10,203 nt of DNA from Nitrospirota bacterium. Lineage in GTDB: Bacteria > Nitrospirota > Thermodesulfovibrionia > Thermodesulfovibrionales > JdFR-85. The stretch covers positions 1-10,203 of the forward strand of contig QIJG01000028.1 in assembly GCA_003232715.1 (NCBI GenBank). The letters are read 5' to 3'. Of the stretch, positions 1 to 6,872 are shown in pieces (the first letter of the stretch is position 1; each line of letters starts with the position of its first letter). A model generated the notes under the pieces. The model had not been told where the DNA came from, ran no database searches, and was given only the letters and a program-made list of their open reading frames with translations. Both the position numbers and the translations under genes were made by a program.

Positions 1-2
1 GT

Positions 3-236
3 GTTGAGCCCCGTTCCTCAAGGGCCGGGGTAGTCGGTCTGTTGGGTAATGCCCTTAAGGTAAAGCTCACATCAGCCCCTGTGGACGGAGCAGCCAACAA
101 ACAGCTTATAGAATTGCTTTCAAAGTTTTTCAGCATTAAAAAAGGTGCAGTTCATATCCTCAGGGGAGAGACCTCCAAAAACAAGGTTGTCGAGATAGAG
201 GGGCTTGAGGAGATGCCCTTGTGTAATCCAGACTAA
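3..236 (+). CDS. DUF167 / YggU family protein, 5' end outside the window
   Basis: This is a small conserved protein of the DUF167 (YggU) family, whose biochemical role is not established. The reading frame is open from base 3, so the gene begins upstream of the window. The visible translation starts VEPRSSRAGVVGLLGN, which matches the family's usual V-x-P-R-[AS]-S-R-x-x-V-x-G opening. The family signature SAPVDGAANKQLIELL follows, then GETSKNKVVEIEGL, matching the family's conserved GxTSRxK element. About 77 residues are visible; full-length members are around 75-100 residues, so little is missing. A start at the TTG of base 42 would discard the conserved N-terminal strand and is unlikely. 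The stop TAA (234-236) lies within the first unit of a 16-bp tandem duplication leading into addB. Co-orientation and tight spacing suggest co-transcription with addB. The family call is secure; the function is unknown. Confidence 0.9.
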   Translation, partial: VEPRSSRAGVVGLLGNALKVKLTSAPVDGAANKQLIELLSKFFSIKKGAVHILRGETSKNKVVEIEGLEEMPLCNPD

Positions 237-253
237 TTGTAATCCAGAGTAAT
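222..253. repeat. 16-bp tandem duplication at the DUF167-addB junction
   Basis: Bases 222-237 and 238-253 are adjacent copies of TGTAATCCAGA(C/G)TAAT, differing only at one base (C at 233, G at 249). The first copy contains the DUF167 stop codon. The second ends in the first two bases of the addB ATG (252-254). With one copy removed, the stop and start would overlap as TAATG, the usual form of translational coupling. The duplication therefore seems recent and moves addB 16 bp downstream of the stop. No strong Shine-Dalgarno sequence lies just before the addB ATG. Confidence 0.85.
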
Positions 254-2312
254 GATCGAGACAGAGAGTCTTCCCTTAAAGGAACCGCCCGTAAGATACC
301 TGCTGAGGTATTTGAAGGAAGAGCCGCTTTCCCCCTTCGACTCTGCCGTTGTTATGCCGACAACAAGGTCTATCAGGCACCTCATCCATTTAATAACCGA
401 AGATTCTCCAGTCCCTGTTGCCCTGCCATATTGCTTTGAGATGAAAGAGTTTACCCTCAGGTGTCTTGACTCAGGCGGCTCAGGTGTTGTTCCGGATGAA
501 CTGAGACTCCTTTATCTGCAGGAGGCGGTCAGGGGGCTTGATACAGAGAAACTCCTGAGGCTTTTTGGAAGGGAGCATGCGAGGTACTATAAAGACTTCA
601 TGAGGTTTGCCTCAGTCGGCAGGAGGCTGCTGAGATTCTATGAAGAGGTCTTTGCCGAGGGGGTCGGGTTTGAAGACCTCAGGATGAATGCCCTGTACAC
701 GGATTACGAAAAGGATGTGATGATACTTGAGGATATTGCATCTATTTACAGGGATATATTAAAGCGAAACGGCCTCATTGACCTGATGTTTCTTAAGGGA
801 GATTTCCTCTCTTCAGGGATGTCACTGTTCTATAGCCCCACCTTCTTAAAAAGGTTTAAAAAGATTTATATCCTCACTGTCGGGAGGCTCAGCAGTTTTG
901 AGTTGAGACTCATGGAAAAGGCCTCGGATATGGTGGATATAAAGGTGCTTCTCCATTATGAAGGTGTTGCGGATAGCGAGATCAAGAGGATATCTCAGTC
1001 CCTTGACAGTGAGGCCTCTTTGCCTCCTGAAATACCCGCAGCCCCTTATCCTGCCTTTATTGAGGTTGAAGAGTTTTCACTTCCCGAGGAGCAGGCAGGA
1101 TTTATAATGGACTCGATCAGGAAGTCAATCGGGATGGGGATAAGCCCTGAGGAGACTGTTGTGGTCCTTCCCGACGATGGGTTAAAGAGAACCCTTTATG
1201 CCTTTGACAGAGACGGGATTTTAAATTTTGCAATGGGTTTTGAGTTGAGGGATACGGTCTTCTACTCATTTCTTAAGTCCCTTGAGGCAATGCTCACCTC
1301 ATATGACGAGAGGGGCACTTATGACACAAGGGCGGCCTTGAACTTCCTGAGCCATCCCTTTATCAGGGGGCTTGCAGGTAAGGGCTATGAACTCTTTATA
1401 AGGGATGTAAAGAGGAGGAACAGGCTCTTTGTTGGCCCGGAGGAGTTATGTATGACAGGGGAACTTAAGGAGGTCCGGCAGGAAATTGAAGGGATATTCA
1501 GCAGGAAGGCGGGATTTAAAGAGTTCTGCAGCCGTATCAGGGGGTTCATGGGATGGATAATGGAGAGGAATTCCTCATTGATTGAGAGGCTCCGGGAGAG
1601 TCCTGAGTTTGTGGGGGGGAAAAAGGTTTTTTTTGAGAGATTGATCATGCTTGGCATGCTTCCATATGAGGTCTTCTGGCCCAAGGGGTCCCCTTTGGGG
1701 CATCTCATTTATCTGAATGAATACCTGAAAGGGATCACCTATCCGCATACCTGGGGTGGACCTGTTACAGTGATGGGCATGCTTGAGACGAGGGCGCTGG
1801 GGTTCAAGGCTGTTATTATCCCTGATATGAACGAGGAGTTCATGCCCCCGGCAAGTGAAAAAGACATGTTCCTGAATACAGAGATAAGAAAGCGGGTGGG
1901 ACTTCCGACCTTTCTTGACAGGGAGGCGCTGAGCAGAAGGTATTTTAACGGGCTACTGAAGAAGGCAAGTGCGGTCTTTTTAAGTTATGCCGGCTCCGGG
2001 GGGAGGAGGCCGAGGAGCAGGTTCATTGAAGAGATAGCAATACAGCGTGGAGGGGGGCAATTCGAGACAACCCGATCACGCAGTACCGGGAAAGTGGTTC
2101 CTTCATTGCCGACTGTCTCTATCCAGGCAAAGTCTTTTGTTCCGGTAAAGGACAGCCATATCCTGAGGTTGATTGAGTTGATGGAGCTGACCCCCACGTC
2201 TCTCAGGACATACAGGGAGTGTAAGTTCAGGTTTTATCTGAAATACATAAGGAAGCTCAGGGAGAAGGAGTACAGAGGGTCGATATCGGCAATATCTTTC
2301 ATAGTGCGATAA
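252..2312 (+). CDS. addB: AddB-type helicase/nuclease subunit, N-terminal part, frameshifted
   Basis: This is the N-terminal 686-codon part of an AddB-like protein, the partner of AddA in the complex that processes DNA double-strand breaks for homologous recombination. AddB contributes an inactive helicase-like core, which in studied systems recognises Chi sites, and a C-terminal nuclease. The opening SAVVMPTTRSIRHL resembles the AddB N-terminal strand and helix, and no Walker A motif is visible, as in many AddB proteins. Near the end, LTPTSLRTYRECKFRFYLKY carries the first iron-sulfur cysteine (C657) and starts the nuclease domain. The frame then leaves the family pattern after about residue 676 and stops at 2310-2312. 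The family sequence continues in another frame (see the next gene). Restoring one base gives 929 residues, a normal AddB length. The gene also has long homopolymers at 1613-1634. Start at ATG 252 is plausible but has a weak ribosome binding site. Confidence 0.85.
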   Translation: MIETESLPLKEPPVRYLLRYLKEEPLSPFDSAVVMPTTRSIRHLIHLITEDSPVPVALPYCFEMKEFTLRCLDSGGSGVVPDELRLLYLQEAVRGLDTEKLLRLFGREHARYYKDFMRFASVGRRLLRFYEEVFAEGVGFEDLRMNALYTDYEKDVMILEDIASIYRDILKRNGLIDLMFLKGDFLSSGMSLFYSPTFLKRFKKIYILTVGRLSSFELRLMEKASDMVDIKVLLHYEGVADSEIKRISQSLDSEASLPPEIPAAPYPAFIEVEEFSLPEEQAGFIMDSIRKSIGMGISPEETVVVLPDDGLKRTLYAFDRDGILNFAMGFELRDTVFYSFLKSLEAMLTSYDERGTYDTRAALNFLSHPFIRGLAGKGYELFIRDVKRRNRLFVGPEELCMTGELKEVRQEIEGIFSRKAGFKEFCSRIRGFMGWIMERNSSLIERLRESPEFVGGKKVFFERLIMLGMLPYEVFWPKGSPLGHLIYLNEYLKGITYPHTWGGPVTVMGMLETRALGFKAVIIPDMNEEFMPPASEKDMFLNTEIRKRVGLPTFLDREALSRRYFNGLLKKASAVFLSYAGSGGRRPRSRFIEEIAIQRGGGQFETTRSRSTGKVVPSLPTVSIQAKSFVPVKDSHILRLIELMELTPTSLRTYRECKFRFYLKYIRKLREKEYRGSISAISFIVR

Positions 2313-3040
2313 GGAATGTCTACAGTAAACTATTCTGGAGTCTGGAGTCAGAAGTCGGAAGTCAGAAGTCAGAAGTCAGAAAGCAGGCTGGTCTCTTTAG
2401 CCCCCAACCATCTGATTCCCCTGCTATTTTCTGCAGGAAACTAACAAGTGAGCTGAAAAGCGAGGTCCTTAGAGAGGCAGCAAGGTACGATATATTCAGA
2501 AAGAGCCCCCATGCAGGGCTTGAGCTTGATGTATTTATTGAGAAGCTGAGGGATTTTGTGGACTCCGAGAAGGCGGTATTTGAGGCAGGATGGATGCCGG
2601 CATATCTTGAGTTTCCTGTTTCCATGAAATTGAAAGGGATGAGGTTCAGGGGAAAGATAGACAGGGTTGATATCATGAAGAGCCCTGCTGAGTCCGTGCC
2701 AAAGGGTGTTATGAGGGGTGTTATTATTGACTATAAGCTCTCAGAGATAAACGTCAGGGGCAGGACGGTCCTGGATGAAAAGTTTAAAGAGTTTCAGCTT
2801 CCCCTCTACCGTCTTATGCTTAAAGAGACGATTAAGGGAATAGACGTGGAGGGCCTTGCATACTATGACCTGAAGCGGAGCTTTCGGCTCAGGAGGGTCT
2901 TTGAAGACCTGACGGACGGGGAGTTTACAGGACATATCGAGGGGCTTGTGATGGAATTGAGAGACAGGGAACAGGGCTTTGAGAAGACGGTCCAGGAAAG
3001 AAACTGCAAGTACTGCTCTTATACGGATATATGCTGGTGA
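2282..3040 (+). pseudogene. addB: AddB C-terminal PD-(D/E)XK nuclease part, out of frame with the N-terminal part
   Basis: This frame is open from 2225 to the stop at 3038-3040 and carries the rest of AddB. It picks up the family pattern at 2282 with DIGNIFHSAIRNVY, the nuclease's G-x-x-FH motif (H684 in the restored protein). The RecB-family active site follows: KIDRVD (D804) and IIDYK (D827, K829). The C-terminus has C-x2-C-x5-C (C919, C922, C928), which with C657 of the upstream part forms the four-cysteine iron-sulfur set known from AddB, Dna2 and Cas4. A 7-bp repeat tract lies at 2334-2382, in frame. All catalytic and cluster residues survive, so the break is recent, a sequencing error, or bypassed. 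The nearest plausible internal start is GTG 2558, but a protein from there would lack the FH motif and first cysteine. The stop overlaps the addA start region. Confidence 0.85.
2334..2382. repeat. Heptanucleotide tandem repeat within addB
   Basis: Seven consecutive 7-bp units run from 2334: TCTGGAG twice, then TCAGAAG, TCGGAAG, TCAGAAG, TCAGAAG and TCAGAAA. In the nuclease frame the tract is read as roughly SLESEVGSQKSEVRK, a hydrophilic segment between the FH motif and the next helix (KLTSELKSEVL). The following proline- and serine-rich stretch to about 2436 may belong to the same insertion. Unit length is not a multiple of three, so gain or loss of single units would shift the frame. Confidence 0.9.
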
Positions 3041-6000
3041 ATATGGATAGAGGCGCACTCGATATACTCTCCCCGAACAAGAGCATAGCCCTTAAGGCAT
3101 CTGCCGGAAGCGGCAAGACCTTTAATCTGAGCCTCAGGGTGGTGAACCTGCTTTTAGAGGGTGTCGAGCCTGACAGGATACTCTGCCTTACCTTTACAAA
3201 CAAGGCAACCAATGAGATGTATGAGCGGATAATCAAAACCCTCACATATCTTGCACATGAGCTTCCGGAGGAGAGCGGGCAGGGGTCCCTGCAGGCCCCC
3301 CCAAAAGAGGAAGCACTCATGCTTGCAGAGTACTGGATGCAGCGGGGAGTGGGTAAAGACCATGCCGAGGTCCTGAGGTATTTAAGGAAAAAGGCGGGAA
3401 GTATATATGAAGGGGTTGTCAGGGAGATTTCACGGCTGAGGGTTTCTACGATAGACGGCTTTTTTAACTCCGTTCTCAGACTCTTCCCCTTTGAGGCGGG
3501 GGTATTGCCGGACTTCAGGATAATCACGGAGTCCGAAGAGGACGGGATTTACAGAAGGGCCTATGATGAATTTATTACAGGAATTCGTTCTGATGATTCC
3601 ATGAAGCAGATCCTTACAAACCTCGTGCTGCTGAGCGGCTCTGCCGAACTTTCACCCTTCAGGGTTCTTGATGGTTATTTCAGGGAAATGCTTTCGATAA
3701 GGACGGAGATTGAGGAGAGAGAGCAGGAAGTCAGGAGTCAGGAGTCAGGAGTCAGAAGTAAGAAGCAGGAAGTAAGAGGGCTGCTTGAAGAGTTTGATGT
3801 GCTGAGAGGGCTTGAGAAGAAGGTGAGGGCTGATGCAGCCTCTCTTGCCGGAAGGATGAGACGTCTCTATCCGGACCTGGGCAGGATGGCGGGTTCAGAA
3901 CTTAAAAAATATGAAGAATCCCAGATAAAAGACCTGCCTGCCCTTACGAGCCTTGCAAAGGAGCAGTATACGGATTACAGGTATTTTTCCTCCCTTGAGT
4001 ATTTACCGCAGATGCAGGATACCTTTGATCTGCTTAAGGAGGAGATGAGGGATTTCTTTAGATATAAAAACCGTATATTTCAGCGCATAACCCTTTACCT
4101 CTTCATGAGGTTCCTTCAATACCCGGACAGGACAAAGCAGAACCTCAACGCCCTGAGTTTTAATGATGTCACGAGGATATGTTATAACCTCCTTATCGGT
4201 AACGCACTGATAGATGAAAGTCCTGATTATTTTTACTTCCGCCTTGACAGCAGGATAGAGCATCTCCTGATCGATGAGTTTCAGGATACAAGCATTGTCC
4301 AGTGGAAGATTTTAAAACCCGTTGCAGATGAGCTGACCTCAGGAATGGGTCAGAAGGAGAGGGCAGGATCTTTTTTCTATGTTGGTGACCCAAAACAGTC
4401 TATCTACAGGTTCAGGGGTGGTGAGAGCAGGCTCTTTGATGCCGTGCTTTCCCATTATCCTGAAAAGCTGAAGGCCCGGAGCCTCAGGAGAAATTTTCGT
4501 AGCGGCAGGGTTATCGTGGATTTTGTCAACAGGGTTTTTTCCGATGTCTCATCACACTACGGATACGACTATGAGGAGCAGGAATCCACACTCGATCGTG
4601 AAGGGTACGTTGACGTGAGGTTTATCACAAGGGGAAAGGGAGCTGCTTCAAACCTGGCTTGTTTCACGGAGTTGAAGATGCAGACAGTGCTCTCTTTTGT
4701 GGAGACACTCCTCAACCGGGGTGGTATTCTTCCGGGCGATATAGCCATACTCTGTCAGAAAAACAGGACCTGCGAGGAGTATGCCGGGTTTTTAAGGGGC
4801 CGGGGATACGATGTGCTGACAGAGTCCTCAGAGGGTCTTTTAGAGCAGCCTTCAGTCAGGGCGGTAATGAACCTGTTAAGATGGCTTTCAGACCCTAAAC
4901 AGGCAGTCTACCTCTTCGGGTTCCTCTTCACGGTTGAAGGTCTCCTTGATGAGGAAGGTGTCAGGCGGTTCTTTCATAAAAGCCCGTCCCGGGGTAATCT
5001 TTCTGCTGTATCACCTGCTATTTCGGAGAAACTCTCCAGGGTGCAAAGTGTTTCGGGTCTGATACCCGTTTACAGGCTTGTAGAAAGGATTATCGGGGAG
5101 TTTGACCTGAACAGGGCCTTTAATTACGACCCCAACCTTCTCTATCTTACAGGTATGGCGGCCTCAAAGGAGATTTCAGATCTACTGAGCATTGAGGATT
5201 TAATAGTCTTTATGAATAGCCGTTCCTCCACAAAGGCCCTTATCCCTTCAGGTGTCTCAGAAAAGTCAGTTCGGCTTATGACCGTTCATAAGGCAAAGGG
5301 GCTTGAGTTTCCATATGTAATCCTGCCTGAACTGGATATCAGGATGACGTTTGATGCCAGGAATACACCGATCATAATCGACCATAACGAAGATATGACG
5401 GTAAAGGGGCTGTACCTTAGCGAGAACAAAAACATTGCCTCCCTTGTTCCCGGGCTTAACGACGTACGGGTTCGGGAGGAGGCGAGGGTCATGACGGACC
5501 GCCTGAATTATCTCTACGTCGCCCTGACAAGGGCAAAGGCCGGACTCATGGTGGTTGCGGAGAAGTCGGAAGTATCATCAGACACCCGGCAGTTGTCTGA
5601 TATTCTTTGCAGGGTTCTGGAGACAGGGGGGCAGGAGGTAGTCAGCAAATACCGGTCCGGCTCTCTCCCTGATGAAAAGAAAGGGTTGGCAGTGACCGTT
5701 ATTGATAGAGATGCCCCCTCTATCGGACCCGTTTCCTTTGCCGGGAAGGAACTCTCCCTGAAAGATATGATCCAGGGAGTTCCTTCGCGTATTGAGCCCC
5801 CCTCTCTGGATGATGAGGGGGATATAGAGAACCCTGATGAATACAGGGACAGGCTTTTCGGAGAGGCGTTTCATTACGCTGTAGAGATGTTGAAGGATTT
5901 TTCTGCAGATTCAATCCCAGGAGCAATTAACAGGGTCAGGCAGAGATATGTATCGCTGGATGAGGGTGCAATAATGTCCATTAAAAGGCGACTGTCAAGC

Positions 6001-6294
6001 CTTGTTGGCAACAGCGGTTTCCTTGACCTCTTACACGGACAGGCCCGGTTGCCTGAGGTCCCTTTTGCAAAAAGTGACTCCCTGTTCAGGGTTGACTTAC
6101 TTGTCTTTGATGGTGAAATAATAAGGGTTATGGATTTTAAAACAGGTCATGACGTCTCACTTCCGGAGGGATACATAAAGCAGGTCGGTAATTATATGCA
6201 GATAGTGAGGGAGTGCTTCAGAAAGGGTGTTTCGGAAGTGGAGGGGTACCTTGTATTTGCAGGGGAGGATACCGTGGGAGTGCAAGAGGTATAA
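3031..6294 (+). CDS. addA: AddA: ATP-dependent helicase and PD-(D/E)XK nuclease
   Basis: This is the motor subunit of the AddAB double-strand-break resection complex, 1087 residues long. UvrD/Rep-type (superfamily 1A) motifs are in order: Walker A ASAGSGKT (23-30), motif Ia LTFTNKATNEM (53-63), Walker B LLIDEFQDTS (412-421), motif III VGDPKQSIYRFRGG (451-464), motif IV LRRNFRS (about 485-491), motif V MTVHKAKGLEFP (about 750-761) and motif VI YVALTRAKAG (about 829-838). The C-terminal nuclease has GEAFH (H948), FRVDLL (D1022) and DFKTG (D1035, K1037), so it looks active. The two-nuclease arrangement with addB just upstream argues for AddA rather than RecB. ATG 3031 overlaps the addB stop by 10 bp; GTG 3037 or ATG 3043 are alternatives, since none has a clear Shine-Dalgarno. 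Residues 232-250 are an in-frame 7-bp repeat insert. The reading frame is intact. Confidence 0.93.
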   Translation: MLVNMDRGALDILSPNKSIALKASAGSGKTFNLSLRVVNLLLEGVEPDRILCLTFTNKATNEMYERIIKTLTYLAHELPEESGQGSLQAPPKEEALMLAEYWMQRGVGKDHAEVLRYLRKKAGSIYEGVVREISRLRVSTIDGFFNSVLRLFPFEAGVLPDFRIITESEEDGIYRRAYDEFITGIRSDDSMKQILTNLVLLSGSAELSPFRVLDGYFREMLSIRTEIEEREQEVRSQESGVRSKKQEVRGLLEEFDVLRGLEKKVRADAASLAGRMRRLYPDLGRMAGSELKKYEESQIKDLPALTSLAKEQYTDYRYFSSLEYLPQMQDTFDLLKEEMRDFFRYKNRIFQRITLYLFMRFLQYPDRTKQNLNALSFNDVTRICYNLLIGNALIDESPDYFYFRLDSRIEHLLIDEFQDTSIVQWKILKPVADELTSGMGQKERAGSFFYVGDPKQSIYRFRGGESRLFDAVLSHYPEKLKARSLRRNFRSGRVIVDFVNRVFSDVSSHYGYDYEEQESTLDREGYVDVRFITRGKGAASNLACFTELKMQTVLSFVETLLNRGGILPGDIAILCQKNRTCEEYAGFLRGRGYDVLTESSEGLLEQPSVRAVMNLLRWLSDPKQAVYLFGFLFTVEGLLDEEGVRRFFHKSPSRGNLSAVSPAISEKLSRVQSVSGLIPVYRLVERIIGEFDLNRAFNYDPNLLYLTGMAASKEISDLLSIEDLIVFMNSRSSTKALIPSGVSEKSVRLMTVHKAKGLEFPYVILPELDIRMTFDARNTPIIIDHNEDMTVKGLYLSENKNIASLVPGLNDVRVREEARVMTDRLNYLYVALTRAKAGLMVVAEKSEVSSDTRQLSDILCRVLETGGQEVVSKYRSGSLPDEKKGLAVTVIDRDAPSIGPVSFAGKELSLKDMIQGVPSRIEPPSLDDEGDIENPDEYRDRLFGEAFHYAVEMLKDFSADSIPGAINRVRQRYVSLDEGAIMSIKRRLSSLVGNSGFLDLLHGQARLPEVPFAKSDSLFRVDLLVFDGEIIRVMDFKTGHDVSLPEGYIKQVGNYMQIVRECFRKGVSEVEGYLVFAGEDTVGVQEV
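3724..3779. repeat. Heptanucleotide tandem repeat within addA
   Basis: Eight 7-bp units run from 3724: CAGGAAG, three TCAGGAG, TCAGAAG, TAAGAAG, CAGGAAG and TAAGAGG. The consensus TCAGRAG is the same as in the addB tract. It is translated as residues 232-250 of AddA, approximately QEVRSQESGVRSKKQEVRG, a highly charged segment between two predicted helical stretches. The flanking protein keeps the normal frame on both sides. Confidence 0.9.
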
Positions 6295-6323
6295 CTACAG
6301 TAAACCATGAAGAAAACTAAATA

Positions 6324-6456
6324 GTGTCTGTGTATAAACTACAGTAATTTGTCATTCCCGCAAGTGAAGCGAGTCGGGAATCCTTCTTAAAGAACGATTC
6401 CGGACAAGCCGGAATGACAGAAGAACGCCAACTGTTTCGAGGTTATAGACAGACTC
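6324..6456. mobile_element. Putative 133-bp miniature inverted-repeat element (MITE)
   Basis: The left end from 6324 (GTGTCTGTGTATAAACT) and the reverse complement of the right end at 6456 (GAGTCTGTCTATAACCT) match at 14 of 17 positions. Both ends are flanked by TA (6322-6323 and 6457-6458), the target duplicated by IS630/mariner-type transposases. Inside lie two hairpins built on GTCATTCC/GGAATGAC. No coding sequence fits inside, so it would be a non-autonomous element mobilised in trans. The short, imperfect ends and the TA dinucleotide could partly be coincidence. The element sits between the addA stop and the start of the lipoprotein gene. Confidence 0.5.
6350..6419. repeat. REP-like double-hairpin palindrome
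   Basis: The outer arms TGTCATTCC (6350-6358) and GGAATGACA (6411-6419) are perfectly complementary. Two inner hairpins are visible: ATTCCCG/CGGGAAT (6354-6360 with 6375-6381) and ATTCCGG/CCGGAAT (6397-6403 with 6409-6415). The sequence can thus fold as one long stem or as two small stems. The GTCATTCCCGC...GGAATGAC theme is a widespread dispersed repeat in bacterial genomes. There is no T-run after the outer stem, so it does not resemble a standard terminator. Confidence 0.8.
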
Positions 6457-6480
6457 TATATAAACCCTTTAGAAGGTTGT

Positions 6481-6486
6481 GAGGTG
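6481..6486 (+). promoter_or_regulatory. Ribosome binding site of the lipoprotein gene
   Basis: GAGGTG lies 4 bases before ATG 6491 and 7 bases before ATG 6494. This favours one of these ATGs over the in-frame GTG at 6479, which would place the site inside the coding sequence. Confidence 0.6.
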
Positions 6487-6490
6487 TAAT

Positions 6491-6871
6491 ATGATGAGAA
6501 GGCTAACGGTTGTATTTTGTATATCGCTCTTTTTTACTCTTTTGATGGTTGGTTCGTGTGCTTCTGTTCCTGTTATTCCGAATGAAACAATAGTTGAAGG
6601 TGCGGTATCCGAGTATGCAATTGTTTCCTCGAGGCTGGCAGGTATTCAGCCTGAACAGGTCCTCTACAGAATAACCATATACATTGAGACGACTAAAGCC
6701 GTTGGTAATGGACCGGACTTCCTCAGGGACAAGGTTGGAAAGGATATCCCTTTTTACACAAAGAAGAAACTGCCTCCGCAGTTGTTTGGCAGGAAGGTGC
6801 GGGCAAGGGTGCAGTACAGGGGTGATGAAAGGGGAGGGCTCTTCTGGGTAAGGGATGTTGAGGTGAGATGA
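6491..6871 (+). CDS. Small lipoprotein of unknown function
   Basis: This is a 126-residue exported lipoprotein counted from ATG 6491. It has a basic start (MMRRL), a hydrophobic stretch and the lipobox VGSC with the lipidated cysteine at residue 23. The following alanine is not the inner-membrane retention signal aspartate, so outer-membrane anchoring is likely. The mature part begins around NETIVEGAVSEYAIVSS and ends with a basic, beta-rich segment (FGRKVRARVQYRGDERGG, then FWVRDVEV). This reads like a small beta-barrel such as an OB-like fold, but I cannot name a family. The stop TGA (6869-6871) is one base before the ATG of the metalloprotease gene, so the two are almost certainly co-transcribed. 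A role linked to the exported protease is possible but only inferred from position. GTG 6479 or ATG 6494 are alternative starts. Confidence 0.8.
   Translation: MMRRLTVVFCISLFFTLLMVGSCASVPVIPNETIVEGAVSEYAIVSSRLAGIQPEQVLYRITIYIETTKAVGNGPDFLRDKVGKDIPFYTKKKLPPQLFGRKVRARVQYRGDERGGLFWVRDVEVR
6860..6867 (+). promoter_or_regulatory. Ribosome binding site of the M6 metalloprotease gene
   Basis: GAGGTGAG ends 5 bases before ATG 6873 and lies inside the last codons of the lipoprotein gene. It supports ATG 6873 as the start and coupled translation of the pair. Confidence 0.65.
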
Positions 6872-6872
6872 G

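Noticed and set aside
2268..2285. Programmed -1 ribosomal frameshift site in addB
   Set aside because: The needed shift is -1, but the codons around it (TAC AGA GGG TCG) do not form an X-XXY-YYZ slippery heptamer, and I see no obvious stem just downstream. A lost G is the simpler explanation.
2334..2382. The heptamer tract as the cause of the addB frame break
   Set aside because: The FH motif before the tract and the nuclease motifs after it are in the same frame, so the break lies upstream of the tract.
2558..3040. An independent short nuclease gene starting at GTG 2558
   Set aside because: It would lack the FH motif and the first iron-sulfur cysteine, which are present upstream and together make up a normal-length AddB.
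3724..3779. CRISPR-like array
   Set aside because: The units are contiguous 7-mers without spacers and lie inside an intact helicase gene.
2320..6305. CTACAGTAAAC shared by addB (2320-2330) and the addA 3' end (6295-6305)
   Set aside because: About a dozen exact 11-mer matches are expected by chance within 10 kb, so one pair at this distance means nothing by itself.
6350..6419. Terminator for the add operon
   Set aside because: The outer stem is followed by GAAGAACGCC rather than a T-run, and the sequence fits a dispersed palindromic repeat better.
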